A stretch of 64,000 bases of DNA, from NCBI RefSeq assembly GCF_025685625.1, contig NZ_JAGSYI010000001.1, forward strand, positions 558,001 through 622,000. Direction: 5' to 3'. Positions 1 through 9,706 of the stretch are shown here, piece by piece. The notes below the pieces were generated by a model. The model did no database searches. It was given only the letters and a program-made list of their open reading frames with translations, and was not told the DNA's origin. The stretch is from Acidicapsa acidisoli. GTDB taxonomy: Bacteria; Acidobacteriota; Terriglobia; Terriglobales; Acidobacteriaceae. How positions within the stretch are numbered: position 1 is the first letter of the stretch; each line of letters begins with the position of its first letter. A program made the translations under genes and the position numbers.

Positions 1-2172
1 CCTCAAGCGCAGACGCTGTTGAATTTGTATCCGTTGCCCAACGTTACGGGTAACTCGGGCTATAACTACCAAATCCCGGTTCTCTCCGGCACGCATCAGG
101 ACTCATTGCAGGCGCGGCTGGATAAGTCGATTGGCGCGAAGAATCAGCTATTCGGCCGGTTTGCCTTTCAAAGCACACGCTCCGGAAATACGAACCTGTT
201 CGGGTTTCTAGACAGGACCGATGCGCTTGGCATCAACTCCGACGTGAACTGGACACATCGCATCAGCCACGAGATGCTGATGACAACCGGATACAGATTC
301 AGTCGGCTGCGAACGGGCGTTACGCCCTACTTCGAGAATCGGCAGAATGTCTCCGGTGCTGCCGGCATCAACGGCAACGACCAGGACCCGGCGGATTGGG
401 GTCCTCCGTCGCTGACTTTTTCGAGCGGCATCGCTGGGCTGTCCGATACGCAAAGCTCCTTGAATCGCAACGAAACCAACGCCGTGTCGTACTCGATGAA
501 CTGGAATCATCTTCGCCATTACTGGACGTTCGGCGTCGATTTTCGAAGGCAGGAGTTCAATTACCTGACGCAGCAAAATCCGCGCGGCGCATTTGCTTTC
601 ACTGGAGCCGCTACGCAGGGCATGGTCAACGGCGTTCCTACTGGCGGATCGGATTTCGCAGACTTCCTGCTGGGGATTCCGGATACCAGCGCGATTGCAT
701 ACGGAAATGCCGACAAGTACTTTCGCGAATCTGTCTACGACGCCTATGCAACGGATGACTTCCGGGTAAGTCCCGAACTAACCATCAATGCGGGAGCACG
801 CTGGGAATACGGCGCGCCGATTACAGAGTCATTTGGCCGGCTTGTGAATCTGGATGTGTCGGACGGCTTCGCTGCCGTGGCGCCGGTGGTTGCAAGCGAT
901 CCTGTCGGGCCACTCACTGGACAGAAATATCCCGATTCGCTCATTCGCCCAGATAAGCGATTGGTTGAGCCGCGCATTGGAATCTCCTGGCGTCCAATCT
1001 CCGGTTCTTCCATCGTCGTGCGCGCAGGATACGGAATCTATTCGGATACTTCGGTGTATCAGTCAACTGCGCTATCGATGGCGCAGCAAGCGCCGCTCTC
1101 CAAGAGCCTCAGCGTGCAAAACAGCACGGCGTGCCCACTGACGCTAGCGAACGGGTTCAACCCGTGTTCCTCGACAACATCCGACACATTCGCTGTCGAC
1201 CCCAATTTCCGCGTCGGCTATGCGCAGGTATGGCAGCTATCTGTGCAAAGCGACCTGCCTGCCGCGCTGCAATTGACGGCAACTTATCTCGGCATCAAAG
1301 GAACGCGAGGCGTGCAGGAGTTCCTGCCCAATACATATCCGATAGGCGCTGCCAATCCATGCCCGGGCTGCCCGATTGGGTTCGTCTATCGCACCTCCAA
1401 CGGCGATTCCACGCGGGAATCGGGGATGGTCCAATTGCGGCGGAGATTGCGGCGCGGCTTTACAGCATCGCTGCAATACACGTATGCGAAATCTCTGGAT
1501 GACGACTCAGTGCTCGGCGGTCAAGGCCCAGTAGCTGCGGGCTCAACCAGTCCTACATCGACGCAGGCTGCTCCCGTCATCGCGCAGAACTGGCTGAATC
1601 TCAAAGCGGAGCGCGGTTTATCGACCTTTGACCAGCGCAATCTGCTGAACCTTCAACTGCAATACACATCGGGCATGGGGCTGCGCGGCGGCACGCTGAT
1701 GAATGGCTGGAGAGGCGCGCTGCTGAAGGAGTGGACAATCCTCTCGACGATTGCCGCTGGGACAGGTTTGCCCGAGACACCGATCTATCTTGCGGCCGTG
1801 CCGGGCACTGGCGTGACCGGCACGATTCGCCCTGATTTCACGGGCAAATCCGTCAGCGCGGCTCCCTCGGGACTGCATCTAAATCCTGCGGCGTATTCGG
1901 CGCCTGCACTGGGTCAATGGGGAACTGCCGGCAAAGACTCCATTACCGGACCTGGACAATTCAGTTTGAATGGCTCGATGTCGCGAACATTCCGGCTCGC
2001 GTCCCGGTTCGATTCCAAACTCAATCTCGACGTCCGCATCGATGGCACCAATCTGCTGAATCATGGCGTGTTTACAGCGTGGAACACCACCATCAACAGC
2101 ACTCAATTTGGACTGCCCGCAGCGGCCAATCCAATGCGCAGCCTGCAGGCTACGCTGCGCTTGAGGTTTTAA
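1..2172 (+). CDS. TonB-dependent receptor (Oar-like), C-terminal part
   Basis: The frame is open from base 1 with no start codon, so the N-terminal carboxypeptidase-regulatory-like and plug domains lie outside the window. The 723 visible residues look like the C-terminal beta-barrel of an outer-membrane TonB-dependent receptor: many short amphipathic strands (for example LTINAGARWEYG and GRFAFQSTRSG) and a last strand ending LRLRF, the terminal Phe expected for barrel insertion. Acidobacteria carry many such Oar-type receptors, often for oligosaccharide uptake; the substrate cannot be read here. The TAA stop lies 3 bases before the next gene, in the same frame, so the two are very likely cotranscribed. 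Confidence 0.85.
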   Translation, partial: PQAQTLLNLYPLPNVTGNSGYNYQIPVLSGTHQDSLQARLDKSIGAKNQLFGRFAFQSTRSGNTNLFGFLDRTDALGINSDVNWTHRISHEMLMTTGYRFSRLRTGVTPYFENRQNVSGAAGINGNDQDPADWGPPSLTFSSGIAGLSDTQSSLNRNETNAVSYSMNWNHLRHYWTFGVDFRRQEFNYLTQQNPRGAFAFTGAATQGMVNGVPTGGSDFADFLLGIPDTSAIAYGNADKYFRESVYDAYATDDFRVSPELTINAGARWEYGAPITESFGRLVNLDVSDGFAAVAPVVASDPVGPLTGQKYPDSLIRPDKRLVEPRIGISWRPISGSSIVVRAGYGIYSDTSVYQSTALSMAQQAPLSKSLSVQNSTACPLTLANGFNPCSSTTSDTFAVDPNFRVGYAQVWQLSVQSDLPAALQLTATYLGIKGTRGVQEFLPNTYPIGAANPCPGCPIGFVYRTSNGDSTRESGMVQLRRRLRRGFTASLQYTYAKSLDDDSVLGGQGPVAAGSTSPTSTQAAPVIAQNWLNLKAERGLSTFDQRNLLNLQLQYTSGMGLRGGTLMNGWRGALLKEWTILSTIAAGTGLPETPIYLAAVPGTGVTGTIRPDFTGKSVSAAPSGLHLNPAAYSAPALGQWGTAGKDSITGPGQFSLNGSMSRTFRLASRFDSKLNLDVRIDGTNLLNHGVFTAWNTTINSTQFGLPAAANPMRSLQATLRLRF

Positions 2173-2175
2173 CGT

Positions 2176-4284
2176 ATGCGATTGCTCGCGTCCATGCTCG
2201 TGTTGGCAACCCTGCCTGCTGTTGCGCAGGTTACGGGTCAGAATGTGCAATCGAATGCCAACGGTACTTACACAATTACGACCGGAACGCAGTTGGTTGT
2301 CGAGACTGTGATCGTAAAAGACAAGAAGGGTAATTCGATTGACGGACTGACGGCGAAGGACTTCACCGTCACGGAAGATGGTGTGACGCAGACGATCCGA
2401 TTCTGCGAACATCAGGAGCTTCCGCAGACACCAAATCCGCTGCCGGTCACTCCGGCAGACAAGGAAGACATCACGATCTACAAGCGGCTTGCCAACAGCC
2501 AGATCGCGAGCGAAAAGCAGAGCAATGTGAAGTACAAGGATCGCCGCCTGCTGGCGCTCTATTTTGACATGACAGCGATGCCGGCCGCCGACCAGATGCG
2601 TGCGCTTGCGGCTGCTCAGAAGTTTATTCGCACGCAGATGACATCATCGGATCTTATTGCTCTGTTGCGGTATCAAGGCGGCTCTGTCGATGTTCTGCAG
2701 GACTTTACCGATGACCGCAATCGGCTGCTCAGTGTTATTGAAACGCTCGTTGTGGGCGAGGGGCAGGAGTTTGCCGAGGCCGCCGATGACGCGAGCGCCT
2801 CCGACACAGGCGCAGCATTTGGTCAGGACGACAGTGAATTCAATGTCTTCAATACCGACCGGCAGCTTTCCGCGCTGCAAACAGCGGCGAAGATGTTGAG
2901 CTTCTTGAATGAAAGGAAATCGCTGATTTACTTTGCGAGCGGGCTTAGACTCAATGGCGTCGATAACCAGGCGCAGCTTCACGCCACCATCGATGCGGCT
3001 ATCCGCGCGGGCGTATCGTTCTGGCCTATCGACGCGCGCGGACTCGTTGCGGAAGCGCCGCTGGGAGACGCAACACAAGGCTCGCCGGGTAACATCGGCA
3101 TGTACTCCGGAACCGCGGCGCAGGCAATCACCGCCAACTTCCAGCAGTCGCAGGACACGCTCTACGCGCTCGCGGGCGACACGGGCGGCAAGGCGCTCTT
3201 CGATAACAACGACCTCACGCGCGGCATCGTGCAGGCGCAGCAGGCCGTCTCGAACTACTACATTCTCGGCTACTACACCACCAATCCCACGCAGGATGGA
3301 CGATTCCGCCGCATCAAGATTTCCGTGAGCCCTGAACTGGGCGCGGCGCTCGATTATCGGCAGGGATACTACGCAGACAAGCAGTTCAATAAGTTCACCA
3401 GCGTTGACAAGGAGCGGCAACTCGAAGACGCGCTCATGCTCGGCGATCCGATTACGGAACTTACTATTTCCATCGAGATCAACTACTTTCAGTTGAATCG
3501 CGCAGAGTACTTCGTGCCGATTGTCGTCAAGATACCGGGACGCGAACTCGCGCTCGCCAAACGTGGCGGCGCTGAACATACGCTCATCGATTTTATTGGT
3601 GAAATCAAGGATAACTACGGCGGCACGACGGTGACCAATCTACGCGACAACGTGAATATCAAGCTGAGCGACGCGACGGCCCTTGAGCTTGCCAAACGGC
3701 CGATTGAGTATGACGCTGGATTTACGCTGCTGCCCGGCAAATACACGATCAAGTTTCTCGCGCGCGATGATGAAACAGGGCGAATCGGAACGTATCAGAC
3801 TACATTCACCATTCCTAACCTGAACAAGGAGCTGAAGCGGGTTCCGATCAGCTCTGTGGTGCTCAGCAGTCAGCGCGTTGATCTAAAGGATGCGCTCTAT
3901 AACGCGGTCAAGGCGAAGGATCAGGGCAAAGAAGCAGCGGTCAATCCTCTCGTGCAGAATGGCCAAAAGCTGATTCCCAGCGTGACGCGCGTCTTCAGCA
4001 GAAGCCGTGATTTGCTCGTCTACCTGCAGGCTTATGAAGGCGCGGCGGGCGCACAGCCATTGGCCGCATACGTTACCTTTCTCAATGCACAAACGAAAGT
4101 CTATGAGTCGCAGCCGATCCTGGTAACTCCGCAGCCGGATAGCCGCCTGGGCATGACGCCGCTTACCTTCAGCATTCCGCTTAAGTCGCTTGCGCCCGGC
4201 GAATACGACTGCCAGGTGACCGTCCTCGACCCCAGCGGGCAGAAAGGTACTTTCTGGGAGGCTCCGATCAAGATTGTTCCGTAA
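2176..4284 (+). CDS. VWFA-related domain protein (acidobacterial TIGR03436 type)
   Basis: 702 residues with a signal peptide (MRLLASMLVLATLPAVAQ), so exported. Residues 40-80 resemble the short beta domain typical of this family (VVETVIVKDKKGNSIDGLTAKDF). A von Willebrand A-like domain follows from about residue 122. Its metal-site motif is degenerate (D131-M-T-A-M135 instead of DxSxS), which is common in the family. The C-terminal third (about 430-700) looks like beta-sandwich modules. These proteins are abundant in Acidobacteria and usually accompany surface proteins; their role is unknown. Placement 3 bp after a TonB-dependent receptor suggests an envelope function with it. Confidence 0.85.
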   Translation: MRLLASMLVLATLPAVAQVTGQNVQSNANGTYTITTGTQLVVETVIVKDKKGNSIDGLTAKDFTVTEDGVTQTIRFCEHQELPQTPNPLPVTPADKEDITIYKRLANSQIASEKQSNVKYKDRRLLALYFDMTAMPAADQMRALAAAQKFIRTQMTSSDLIALLRYQGGSVDVLQDFTDDRNRLLSVIETLVVGEGQEFAEAADDASASDTGAAFGQDDSEFNVFNTDRQLSALQTAAKMLSFLNERKSLIYFASGLRLNGVDNQAQLHATIDAAIRAGVSFWPIDARGLVAEAPLGDATQGSPGNIGMYSGTAAQAITANFQQSQDTLYALAGDTGGKALFDNNDLTRGIVQAQQAVSNYYILGYYTTNPTQDGRFRRIKISVSPELGAALDYRQGYYADKQFNKFTSVDKERQLEDALMLGDPITELTISIEINYFQLNRAEYFVPIVVKIPGRELALAKRGGAEHTLIDFIGEIKDNYGGTTVTNLRDNVNIKLSDATALELAKRPIEYDAGFTLLPGKYTIKFLARDDETGRIGTYQTTFTIPNLNKELKRVPISSVVLSSQRVDLKDALYNAVKAKDQGKEAAVNPLVQNGQKLIPSVTRVFSRSRDLLVYLQAYEGAAGAQPLAAYVTFLNAQTKVYESQPILVTPQPDSRLGMTPLTFSIPLKSLAPGEYDCQVTVLDPSGQKGTFWEAPIKIVP

Positions 4285-4346
4285 CTATTGTGCCGGGGCG
4301 TGACCTATCTAACGCGGTCGTCCAGTGCGCTCGATACAATATCTTC

Positions 4347-4640
4347 ATGCAATTTCTTTCGCTGAGCCGCCGCCTGACCGATAAGTTTCCGCCCGATGCC
4401 TTCACCCCCGAACTGTTGCGCGGTGAAACCGCACGCGTTCGCGAACTCTACGCCGCCAGCATTCTACGCGAGATATGGAAGCGCGGCGATACCCCCGGCG
4501 CGACCATTCTTTGGGAGGCAGCCTCGGAGGCCGAAGTACGCGACGCGCTCGCCAGCCTGCCGCTCTTCCAGGCGGGACTTTTGGAGATTGTCGCTGTCGT
4601 TCCCCTCGAACCGTATCCGGGGTTCGGCCCAGCCGCTTAA
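4347..4640 (+). CDS. muconolactone isomerase-like small protein
   Basis: 97 residues from ATG 4347 (MQFLSLSRRLTDKFPP). An upstream GTG at 4290 is in frame but the added residues do not look conserved. The layout matches the ferredoxin-like muconolactone delta-isomerase/YCII group: an early strand, a helix 'RVRELYAASILREIWKRGD', a strand 'GATILWEAASEAEVRDALASLPLFQAGLLEIVAVVPLEPYP'. The 'LPLF' before the last strand is the best-known signature. No Shine-Dalgarno is visible before 4347; a TACAAT box ends 6 bases upstream, so a leaderless mRNA is possible. No catechol-pathway genes are adjacent, so the catabolic role is doubtful and only the fold is suggested. Confidence 0.6.
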   Translation: MQFLSLSRRLTDKFPPDAFTPELLRGETARVRELYAASILREIWKRGDTPGATILWEAASEAEVRDALASLPLFQAGLLEIVAVVPLEPYPGFGPAA

Positions 4641-4829
4641 CTCCCGTTGTCGATTTGCGGCGTTACGCAAATTTCCGCGCCAGAGCCGGAGGTCTTACAC
4701 TATAGTTTCGGCTTTCGAGGTCAGGCGCATTCTGCACCGCTTCGCCCCAGACCGGCATCCAACGGAAGCCATAACCGAGATCGAAGCCCGCAATCCGATT
4801 CCAGACCCGAATTCCAGAAAGGACCGCCA

Positions 4830-5219
4830 ATGGCCTACCCCACCGATTACAAGTACACCAAAGAACATGAATGGCTTAGCGTAACCGGCAATATCGGCAC
4901 CATCGGCATTACCGACTATGCGCAAAACACCCTGGGAGACATCGTCTTCGTGGAGATGCCTAAAATCGGCGACACTGTCACCGGTGGCGCGACATTCGGC
5001 TCGGTCGAAAGCGTAAAGGCCGTCAGCGATCTTTTTTCGCCCGTCAGTGGTACCGTCACCGCGATTAACGAAGAGTTGAGTTCCTCGCCGGACAAGATCA
5101 ACGAAGACGCCCACACCGCATGGATCATCAAAGTGGAGCTCTCCGATCCAGCACAGGTGGATTCCCTGCTCGATGCTGCGGCGTACGAGGCATTTATCGC
5201 CGAAGAGGGCGGACACTAA
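4830..5219 (+). CDS. gcvH: glycine cleavage system H protein
   Basis: 129 residues, the standard length. It is the lipoyl carrier that shuttles the aminomethyl group between the P, T and L proteins of glycine cleavage in the cytoplasm. The motif ESVKAVSD places the lipoylated lysine at K63, and the N-terminus (YKYTKEHEW) is diagnostic. Start ATG 4830 is preceded by AGAAAGGA. The gene ends with tandem TAA TAA stops. It is followed by gcvPA and gcvPB on the same strand, separated by a 145-bp repeat-containing spacer. No gcvT is in the window; it may lie elsewhere. Confidence 0.97.
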   Translation: MAYPTDYKYTKEHEWLSVTGNIGTIGITDYAQNTLGDIVFVEMPKIGDTVTGGATFGSVESVKAVSDLFSPVSGTVTAINEELSSSPDKINEDAHTAWIIKVELSDPAQVDSLLDAAAYEAFIAEEGGH

Positions 5220-5227
5220 TAAATACC

Positions 5228-5268
5228 CAGTCCTCAGCTTTTAGCCACTGACTTCTGGCTGAGGACTG
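5228..5268. repeat. 11-bp perfect inverted repeat in the gcvH-gcvPA spacer
   Basis: CAGTCCTCAGC at 5228-5238 is repeated in inverse as GCTGAGGACTG at 5258-5268, with a nested AGCCA/TGGCT pair inside. The hairpin lies 9 bases after the gcvH stop and lacks a T-run, so it is more likely an mRNA-processing structure or dispersed repeat than a terminator. Confidence 0.6.
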
Positions 5269-5330
5269 ACCGCAGATTCTAATTTGCGTTCAATCAAGCA
5301 TTTGAATCAACAGAACAAACCGTGCTTTTG

Positions 5331-5362
5331 GCTAGAAGCTGGAAGCTAGGAGCTAGAAGCTA
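5331..5362. repeat. short imperfect tandem repeat before gcvPA
   Basis: Four degenerate copies of a GCTAGAA/GCTGGAA-like 7-8-mer run from 5331 to 5362, ending directly before the gcvPA start at 5365. They occupy the place where the ribosome-binding site should be. The only SD-like bases are in the repeat itself (GGAGCTAG at 5349-5356). Confidence 0.6.
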
Positions 5363-5364
5363 AC

Positions 5365-6714
5365 ATGCGTTATCTCCCCAAATCCCCCGCCGAGCGTCTT
5401 GAAATGCTCAAAGAGATCGGCGCCAATTCCATCGACGACCTTTTCTCGGTGATCCCCGCAGAGTACCGCCTGAATCGCGACCTCGACATACCCCGCCAAC
5501 ACGGCGAGAGCGAGATTATCGAGTGGTTTCGCACAGCGGCTGCTAAGTACACCGTCCGGCACACGAGCTTCCTCGGAGCAGGAGCCTATCGCCACTACCG
5601 CCCGGTCATCATCGATTCCCTCGTCCAGCGCGGCGAGTTCCTCACCAGCTACACGCCCTATCAGGCTGAGATTACGCAGGGGACGCTGCAGGCCATCTTC
5701 GAGTTCCAGACGATGATCGCCGAACTCACCGGCATGGACGTAGCCAACGCCAGCATGTATGACGGCTCGACGGGCGCGGCGGAAGCCGTCATGATGGCCG
5801 TTCGCGTCACGGGACGGCACAAGGCTGTGATCGCGACGACGGTTCATCCGGAGTACCGCGAAGTCCTCGCAACCTACACCAAACACCAGGGCCTGCCGAC
5901 TTCGGTCGTGGGATACGATAACGAAACCGGGCGCATCGACCTCGCCGCGCTGGAAGCCGCTATTACCGATGAAACCGCCTGCGTTCTGGTGCAGTCGCCG
6001 AACTTCTTCGGGATCATCGAGGACATTCCGGCTATCGCGGAGATCGCCCACGCCAAGGGCGCGCTGCTGGTCGTCTCCATCGCCGAAGCTGTTTCTCTCG
6101 GCGTTGTGCGTCCTCCCGTCGAGGCGGACATCGTCAGCATGGAAGCACAGTCTTTCGGCGTTGCTCTTAGTTATGGCGGCCCGTATGTCGGCGTCATTGC
6201 GGCGAAGGAAAAGTATTTGCGCCAGATGCCCGGCCGTCTCGTCGGCCAGACCGTTGATGGCAACGGCTATCGCGGCTTTGTGCTGACGCTCTCCACGCGT
6301 GAGCAGCATATTCGTCGCGAAAAGGCGACCTCAAATATCTGCACCAACCAGGCGCTGGTTGCCCTGATGGCGACCATCTTCCTCACCATCTACGGCAAAG
6401 AAGGCATTCGCGAACTGGCCGAGCATAACCTGGCCAAATCCGCGTACACGGAGAAGGTGCTCTGCGCCATTCCCGGCGCAAAGCCGCGCTTCCACGGCGC
6501 GCCGCGTTTCCACGAGTTTGTGCTTCAGACAGACGAAGCTCCTTCGGCATGGGGACAGCGCCTGCGCGGCGAAAGCATCGTCGGCGGCATCGACATAAGC
6601 CGCTGGTACCCTGAGATGAAGAATGCGACGCTCTGGTGCACAACAGAAATCGTTCCTCGCGAAAAGATTGACGCCGCTGCCCGCCTGCTTGCAGCTGTAC
6701 CGGTGGAGGCCTGA
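5365..6714 (+). CDS. gcvPA: glycine dehydrogenase (decarboxylating) subunit 1
   Basis: 449 residues, full length for the alpha subunit of the two-subunit P-protein. With GcvPB it decarboxylates glycine and loads the aminomethyl group onto lipoyl-GcvH. It is recognisable from [45 protein letters not shown] and [14 protein letters not shown]. It is the N-terminal half-equivalent of the single-chain GcvP and has no PLP lysine, as expected. The stop TGA lies 8 bp before gcvPB, so the two are translated together. Confidence 0.97.
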   Translation: MRYLPKSPAERLEMLKEIGANSIDDLFSVIPAEYRLNRDLDIPRQHGESEIIEWFRTAAAKYTVRHTSFLGAGAYRHYRPVIIDSLVQRGEFLTSYTPYQAEITQGTLQAIFEFQTMIAELTGMDVANASMYDGSTGAAEAVMMAVRVTGRHKAVIATTVHPEYREVLATYTKHQGLPTSVVGYDNETGRIDLAALEAAITDETACVLVQSPNFFGIIEDIPAIAEIAHAKGALLVVSIAEAVSLGVVRPPVEADIVSMEAQSFGVALSYGGPYVGVIAAKEKYLRQMPGRLVGQTVDGNGYRGFVLTLSTREQHIRREKATSNICTNQALVALMATIFLTIYGKEGIRELAEHNLAKSAYTEKVLCAIPGAKPRFHGAPRFHEFVLQTDEAPSAWGQRLRGESIVGGIDISRWYPEMKNATLWCTTEIVPREKIDAAARLLAAVPVEA

Positions 6715-6722
6715 GAGATTCC

Positions 6723-8246
6723 ATGACAACTACCCCAACCACTCCGCAGACTTCCGCACGCACGCTCGGGAAGGTTCGACCGCATCAGACGCAGAACGAA
6801 GCCCTGGTCTTCGAGAAATCCTCACCCGGCAAGCGCGCTTACCGGCTTGCCCAGCTCGATGTGCCCGAAGTCGATCCAGCCGCCTTGCTGGGTGAAGCGC
6901 ACCGCAAGACGCCTGGCGAACTGCCGGAACTGAGCGAGATTGAGATCATCCGGCATTTTACCCGGCTGTCGACGTGGAACTACGCCATCGACCTCGGCAT
7001 GTATCCGCTGGGCTCGTGCACGATGAAGTACAACCCGCGTGTCAACGAGTTGGTCGCGCGGATTGAGGGCCTGGCGGAAGCACATCCCTACCGTCCCGAC
7101 TATCTTTCGCAGGGTCAGCTTGACGTCATCGACCTGCTTCAGCGCTGCCTGATCGAGATCACAGGCATGGACGCTATCACGCTCCAGCCTGCCGCAGGCG
7201 CGCACGGGGAATTCACGGGCATTATGCTGGTCCGCGCATGGCATGAGTCGCAGGGCAATCCGCGCCGCAAGATTCTGATTCCCGACTCGGCGCATGGCAC
7301 CAACCCGGCCACGGCAGCACACTGCGGATACGAGGTGCAGAACCTCAAATCCAATGCTCTTGGCATGGTCGATCTCGAAGAGCTGGAGCGCATGGTGGAC
7401 GAAGACACTGCCGCGCTGATGCTCACCAACCCATCGACGATTGGCGTCTTCGAGAGCGATATCGCCAAGATCGCCGATATTCTTCACGCCAAGGGCGCGC
7501 TGTTGTACATGGACGGCGCCAACATGAACGCGCTGGTCGGCAAGGCCCGCCCCGGCGACTTCGGCGTCGACGTGATGCATCTCAATCTGCATAAGACCTT
7601 TTCGACGCCGCATGGCGGTGGCGGTCCCGGCTCCGGTCCGGTTGCCTGCAAGGCGTTTCTGGAGCCATTTCTGCCGATTCCGGTGCTGGTCACGGACAAG
7701 AACGGCCAGAAGGGTTGGAATTATGACCGGCCGCAATCCGTGGGCCGCGTCCGCGCCTTCTTCGGTAATACGGGCATGTTTATCCGCGCGCTGGCCTATA
7801 TTCTGGCCAACGGCCCGGACGGACTGCGGCAGACCACGGAAGACGCTGTTCTCAACGCGAACTACATCCGCAAGAAGCTGGAAGACGTATACGAACTGCC
7901 CTACAAGACAGCGTCCATGCATGAGGTCGTCTTCAGCGATAAACGTCAGGCCGCGAAAGGAGTCCGCACAGGCGATATCGCCAAACGCCTCATCGATTAC
8001 GGCTTCCATCCGTACACGGTGAGCTTCCCGATGATCGTCTCTGGCGCGCTGATGATCGAGCCAACGGAGAGCGAATCGCGCGAAGAGCTGGATCTGTTCA
8101 TTGACGCCATGCGCGCCATTGCTCAGGAAGTGGAAGACGATCCGGAGTTGGTCAAAACCGCGCCCCATTCGACACGAGTTTCGCGTCTGGACGAGGTAAC
8201 AGCGGCACGCAAGCCAATTCTGCGGTGGAAACCGACCGCGAAGTAA
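6723..8246 (+). CDS. gcvPB: glycine dehydrogenase (decarboxylating) subunit 2
   Basis: 507 residues, the PLP-carrying subunit of the split P-protein. The cofactor lysine is K291 in HLNLHKTFSTPHGGGGPG. Other family stretches are YPLGSCTMKYNPR and QPAAGAHGEFTG. The N-terminal 20 residues (TTTPTTPQTSARTLGK) form a low-complexity extension. The gene closes the gcvH-gcvPA-gcvPB operon and is followed by an intrinsic terminator. Confidence 0.97.
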   Translation: MTTTPTTPQTSARTLGKVRPHQTQNEALVFEKSSPGKRAYRLAQLDVPEVDPAALLGEAHRKTPGELPELSEIEIIRHFTRLSTWNYAIDLGMYPLGSCTMKYNPRVNELVARIEGLAEAHPYRPDYLSQGQLDVIDLLQRCLIEITGMDAITLQPAAGAHGEFTGIMLVRAWHESQGNPRRKILIPDSAHGTNPATAAHCGYEVQNLKSNALGMVDLEELERMVDEDTAALMLTNPSTIGVFESDIAKIADILHAKGALLYMDGANMNALVGKARPGDFGVDVMHLNLHKTFSTPHGGGGPGSGPVACKAFLEPFLPIPVLVTDKNGQKGWNYDRPQSVGRVRAFFGNTGMFIRALAYILANGPDGLRQTTEDAVLNANYIRKKLEDVYELPYKTASMHEVVFSDKRQAAKGVRTGDIAKRLIDYGFHPYTVSFPMIVSGALMIEPTESESREELDLFIDAMRAIAQEVEDDPELVKTAPHSTRVSRLDEVTAARKPILRWKPTAK

Positions 8247-8278
8247 CTCAGCTCGCAGGTCACAATGTATGTAAGTAT

Positions 8279-8314
8279 AAGCCTCTCGATCAAGACGAGG
8301 GGCTTTCTGCTTTT
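8279..8314 (+). terminator. intrinsic terminator of the gcv operon
   Basis: A 10-bp stem (8279-8288 with 8296-8305, one T-G wobble) around loop ATCAAGA is followed by a T-rich tail (TCTGCTTTT). It starts 32 bases after the gcvPB stop. Confidence 0.8.
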
Positions 8315-8395
8315 GCCCTGACCTTGACTCGGCAAACTCGAGTAGACATCTTTGTGTAACTCTCACCTGCTCTCTCGGGCTCAAGTTACAGTGTT

Positions 8396-9256
8396 TTAGC
8401 GGTCCTCAGTTCTGCTTGAGTCACCCTCAATCCAACTGCCTGCCAGACGCAGACGGATTTCATAGTGGCATGGTCCGACTGCACCATCCAGCCCGTTTGC
8501 ATCCCTTGAAAGCTCCAAGATATCGGAGGTCGGTCCGACATGAGCGTCGCGGTGAAAATGCTCTGACGCAGCATCCCAATCCTTCCCCGTGACAAAAGCA
8601 ATGCGGTACGATCCGGCTGCGATGTCCCTTTCCGTATACGAATCGCCGACCTGGAGATAGAAACTTCGCGCGATGCGATGCGAACTTGACTCGACTAGAT
8701 AGATCACCGCGTCGGCGCCAGTCACGTTGTGTACTGTCAGTTCGCAATGTCCGGCGACATCGAGCGGCCTTTGCAATGGCGTTCCGGTCGCCAGATGAGG
8801 TTGCCCCTTGAGCGTCCTGGCCGGTTTCGCGTGAGTCGCCAATCCGGTCGCTGATTCAGCCTTTGGCTGGTTCGAAGGAGCGGGAGTGGAAGGCAGGCGT
8901 GTCTCGCCAGGCAAACGCGCCAGCAAGGTCACACCGAGATACGTGATGCACGCTAAGACAGCGATCCCGGAGAGAATAAAGATCCACTGCCTGGGTTCAG
9001 CGGGTCGCAGAACCTGCACCGGAACCCGGGAAAGTCCTTGCTGTCCTCTTTCCTTCAACCCTCGGTCGTAAGCATCTCGTGATTCCGCATCGCTTAAGAC
9101 CTCGTAGGCCTCGTTCAACTGTGCAGCGATGCGGGTCGCTTTCGGGTGAGGATTTCGGTCGGGATGATACTTTCCGATCTGGCGAAGATACGCGCTTCGA
9201 ATCTCTTGCTGCGAGGCAGTGGCGTGTACGCCAAGAGTTTCGTAATGTGTCTTCAT
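8396..9256 (-). CDS. DnaJ-domain, membrane-anchored protein
   Basis: 286 residues. Residues 4-65 are a J domain with the invariant HPD at 31-33 (KYHPDRNPHPKA), which stimulates the ATPase of a DnaK partner. There is no G/F region and no zinc centre, so it is a type III J protein. A single transmembrane helix spans about 91-114, placing the J domain in the cytoplasm and the C-terminal part outside. Residues 155-275 form a beta-rich domain of unknown identity (HCELTVHNVTGADAVIYLVES). It stands alone on the minus strand, opposite the gcv operon. Its client is unknown. Confidence 0.85.
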   Translation of the reverse strand: MKTHYETLGVHATASQQEIRSAYLRQIGKYHPDRNPHPKATRIAAQLNEAYEVLSDAESRDAYDRGLKERGQQGLSRVPVQVLRPAEPRQWIFILSGIAVLACITYLGVTLLARLPGETRLPSTPAPSNQPKAESATGLATHAKPARTLKGQPHLATGTPLQRPLDVAGHCELTVHNVTGADAVIYLVESSSHRIARSFYLQVGDSYTERDIAAGSYRIAFVTGKDWDAASEHFHRDAHVGPTSDILELSRDANGLDGAVGPCHYEIRLRLAGSWIEGDSSRTEDR

Positions 9257-9403
9257 TTTGCTTCAGTTTCGCACAACTTTTGCGCGACCGGAAGAATGGA
9301 AAAACTGGCTAACACCGATCTAAGTCAGGGTATCTTCCTGTTCGAATCGCAACGGATATCCTGACATCTAAGAACTGACAGGAATTAAGGGAGAAACTAG
9401 CCA

Positions 9404-9706
9404 GTGACCATCTTTGATGAAAAGCGCGCCGAACTGGAAAAGTACGAATTCATGATGGGCGCCGAGCGCGGCCGTTTGGCCGTGGCGCTCGACTTGCTCA
9501 CCGACTCGCTCATCCTTACGGGACAGCACGGCGTTTACTGCATTTCCAATCGCAACCCATCGAAGCCGCGGCTCGACTTGCAAGCCGTGCTGGCCGGAAT
9601 TGAGGGCGCGAAGGCGCTTATCCAATCCGTGATGGCGAATCTGGAGGCTCAGCGCCACGGCGGCGAAGCGGCCGCGGCGCAAGCGAATCATTCTTCAGCA
9701 GAGTAA
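9404..9706 (+). CDS. conserved small protein of unknown function
   Basis: 100 residues from GTG 9404, preceded by AAGGGAG (9387-9393). No family is recognised. The sequence is soluble and mostly helical, with a short strand-like centre (HGVYCISN) and an alanine/glutamine-rich C-terminus. It ends exactly where the convergent DUF2911 gene ends, with no base between the two stops. No function can be inferred. Confidence 0.65.
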   Translation: MTIFDEKRAELEKYEFMMGAERGRLAVALDLLTDSLILTGQHGVYCISNRNPSKPRLDLQAVLAGIEGAKALIQSVMANLEAQRHGGEAAAAQANHSSAE

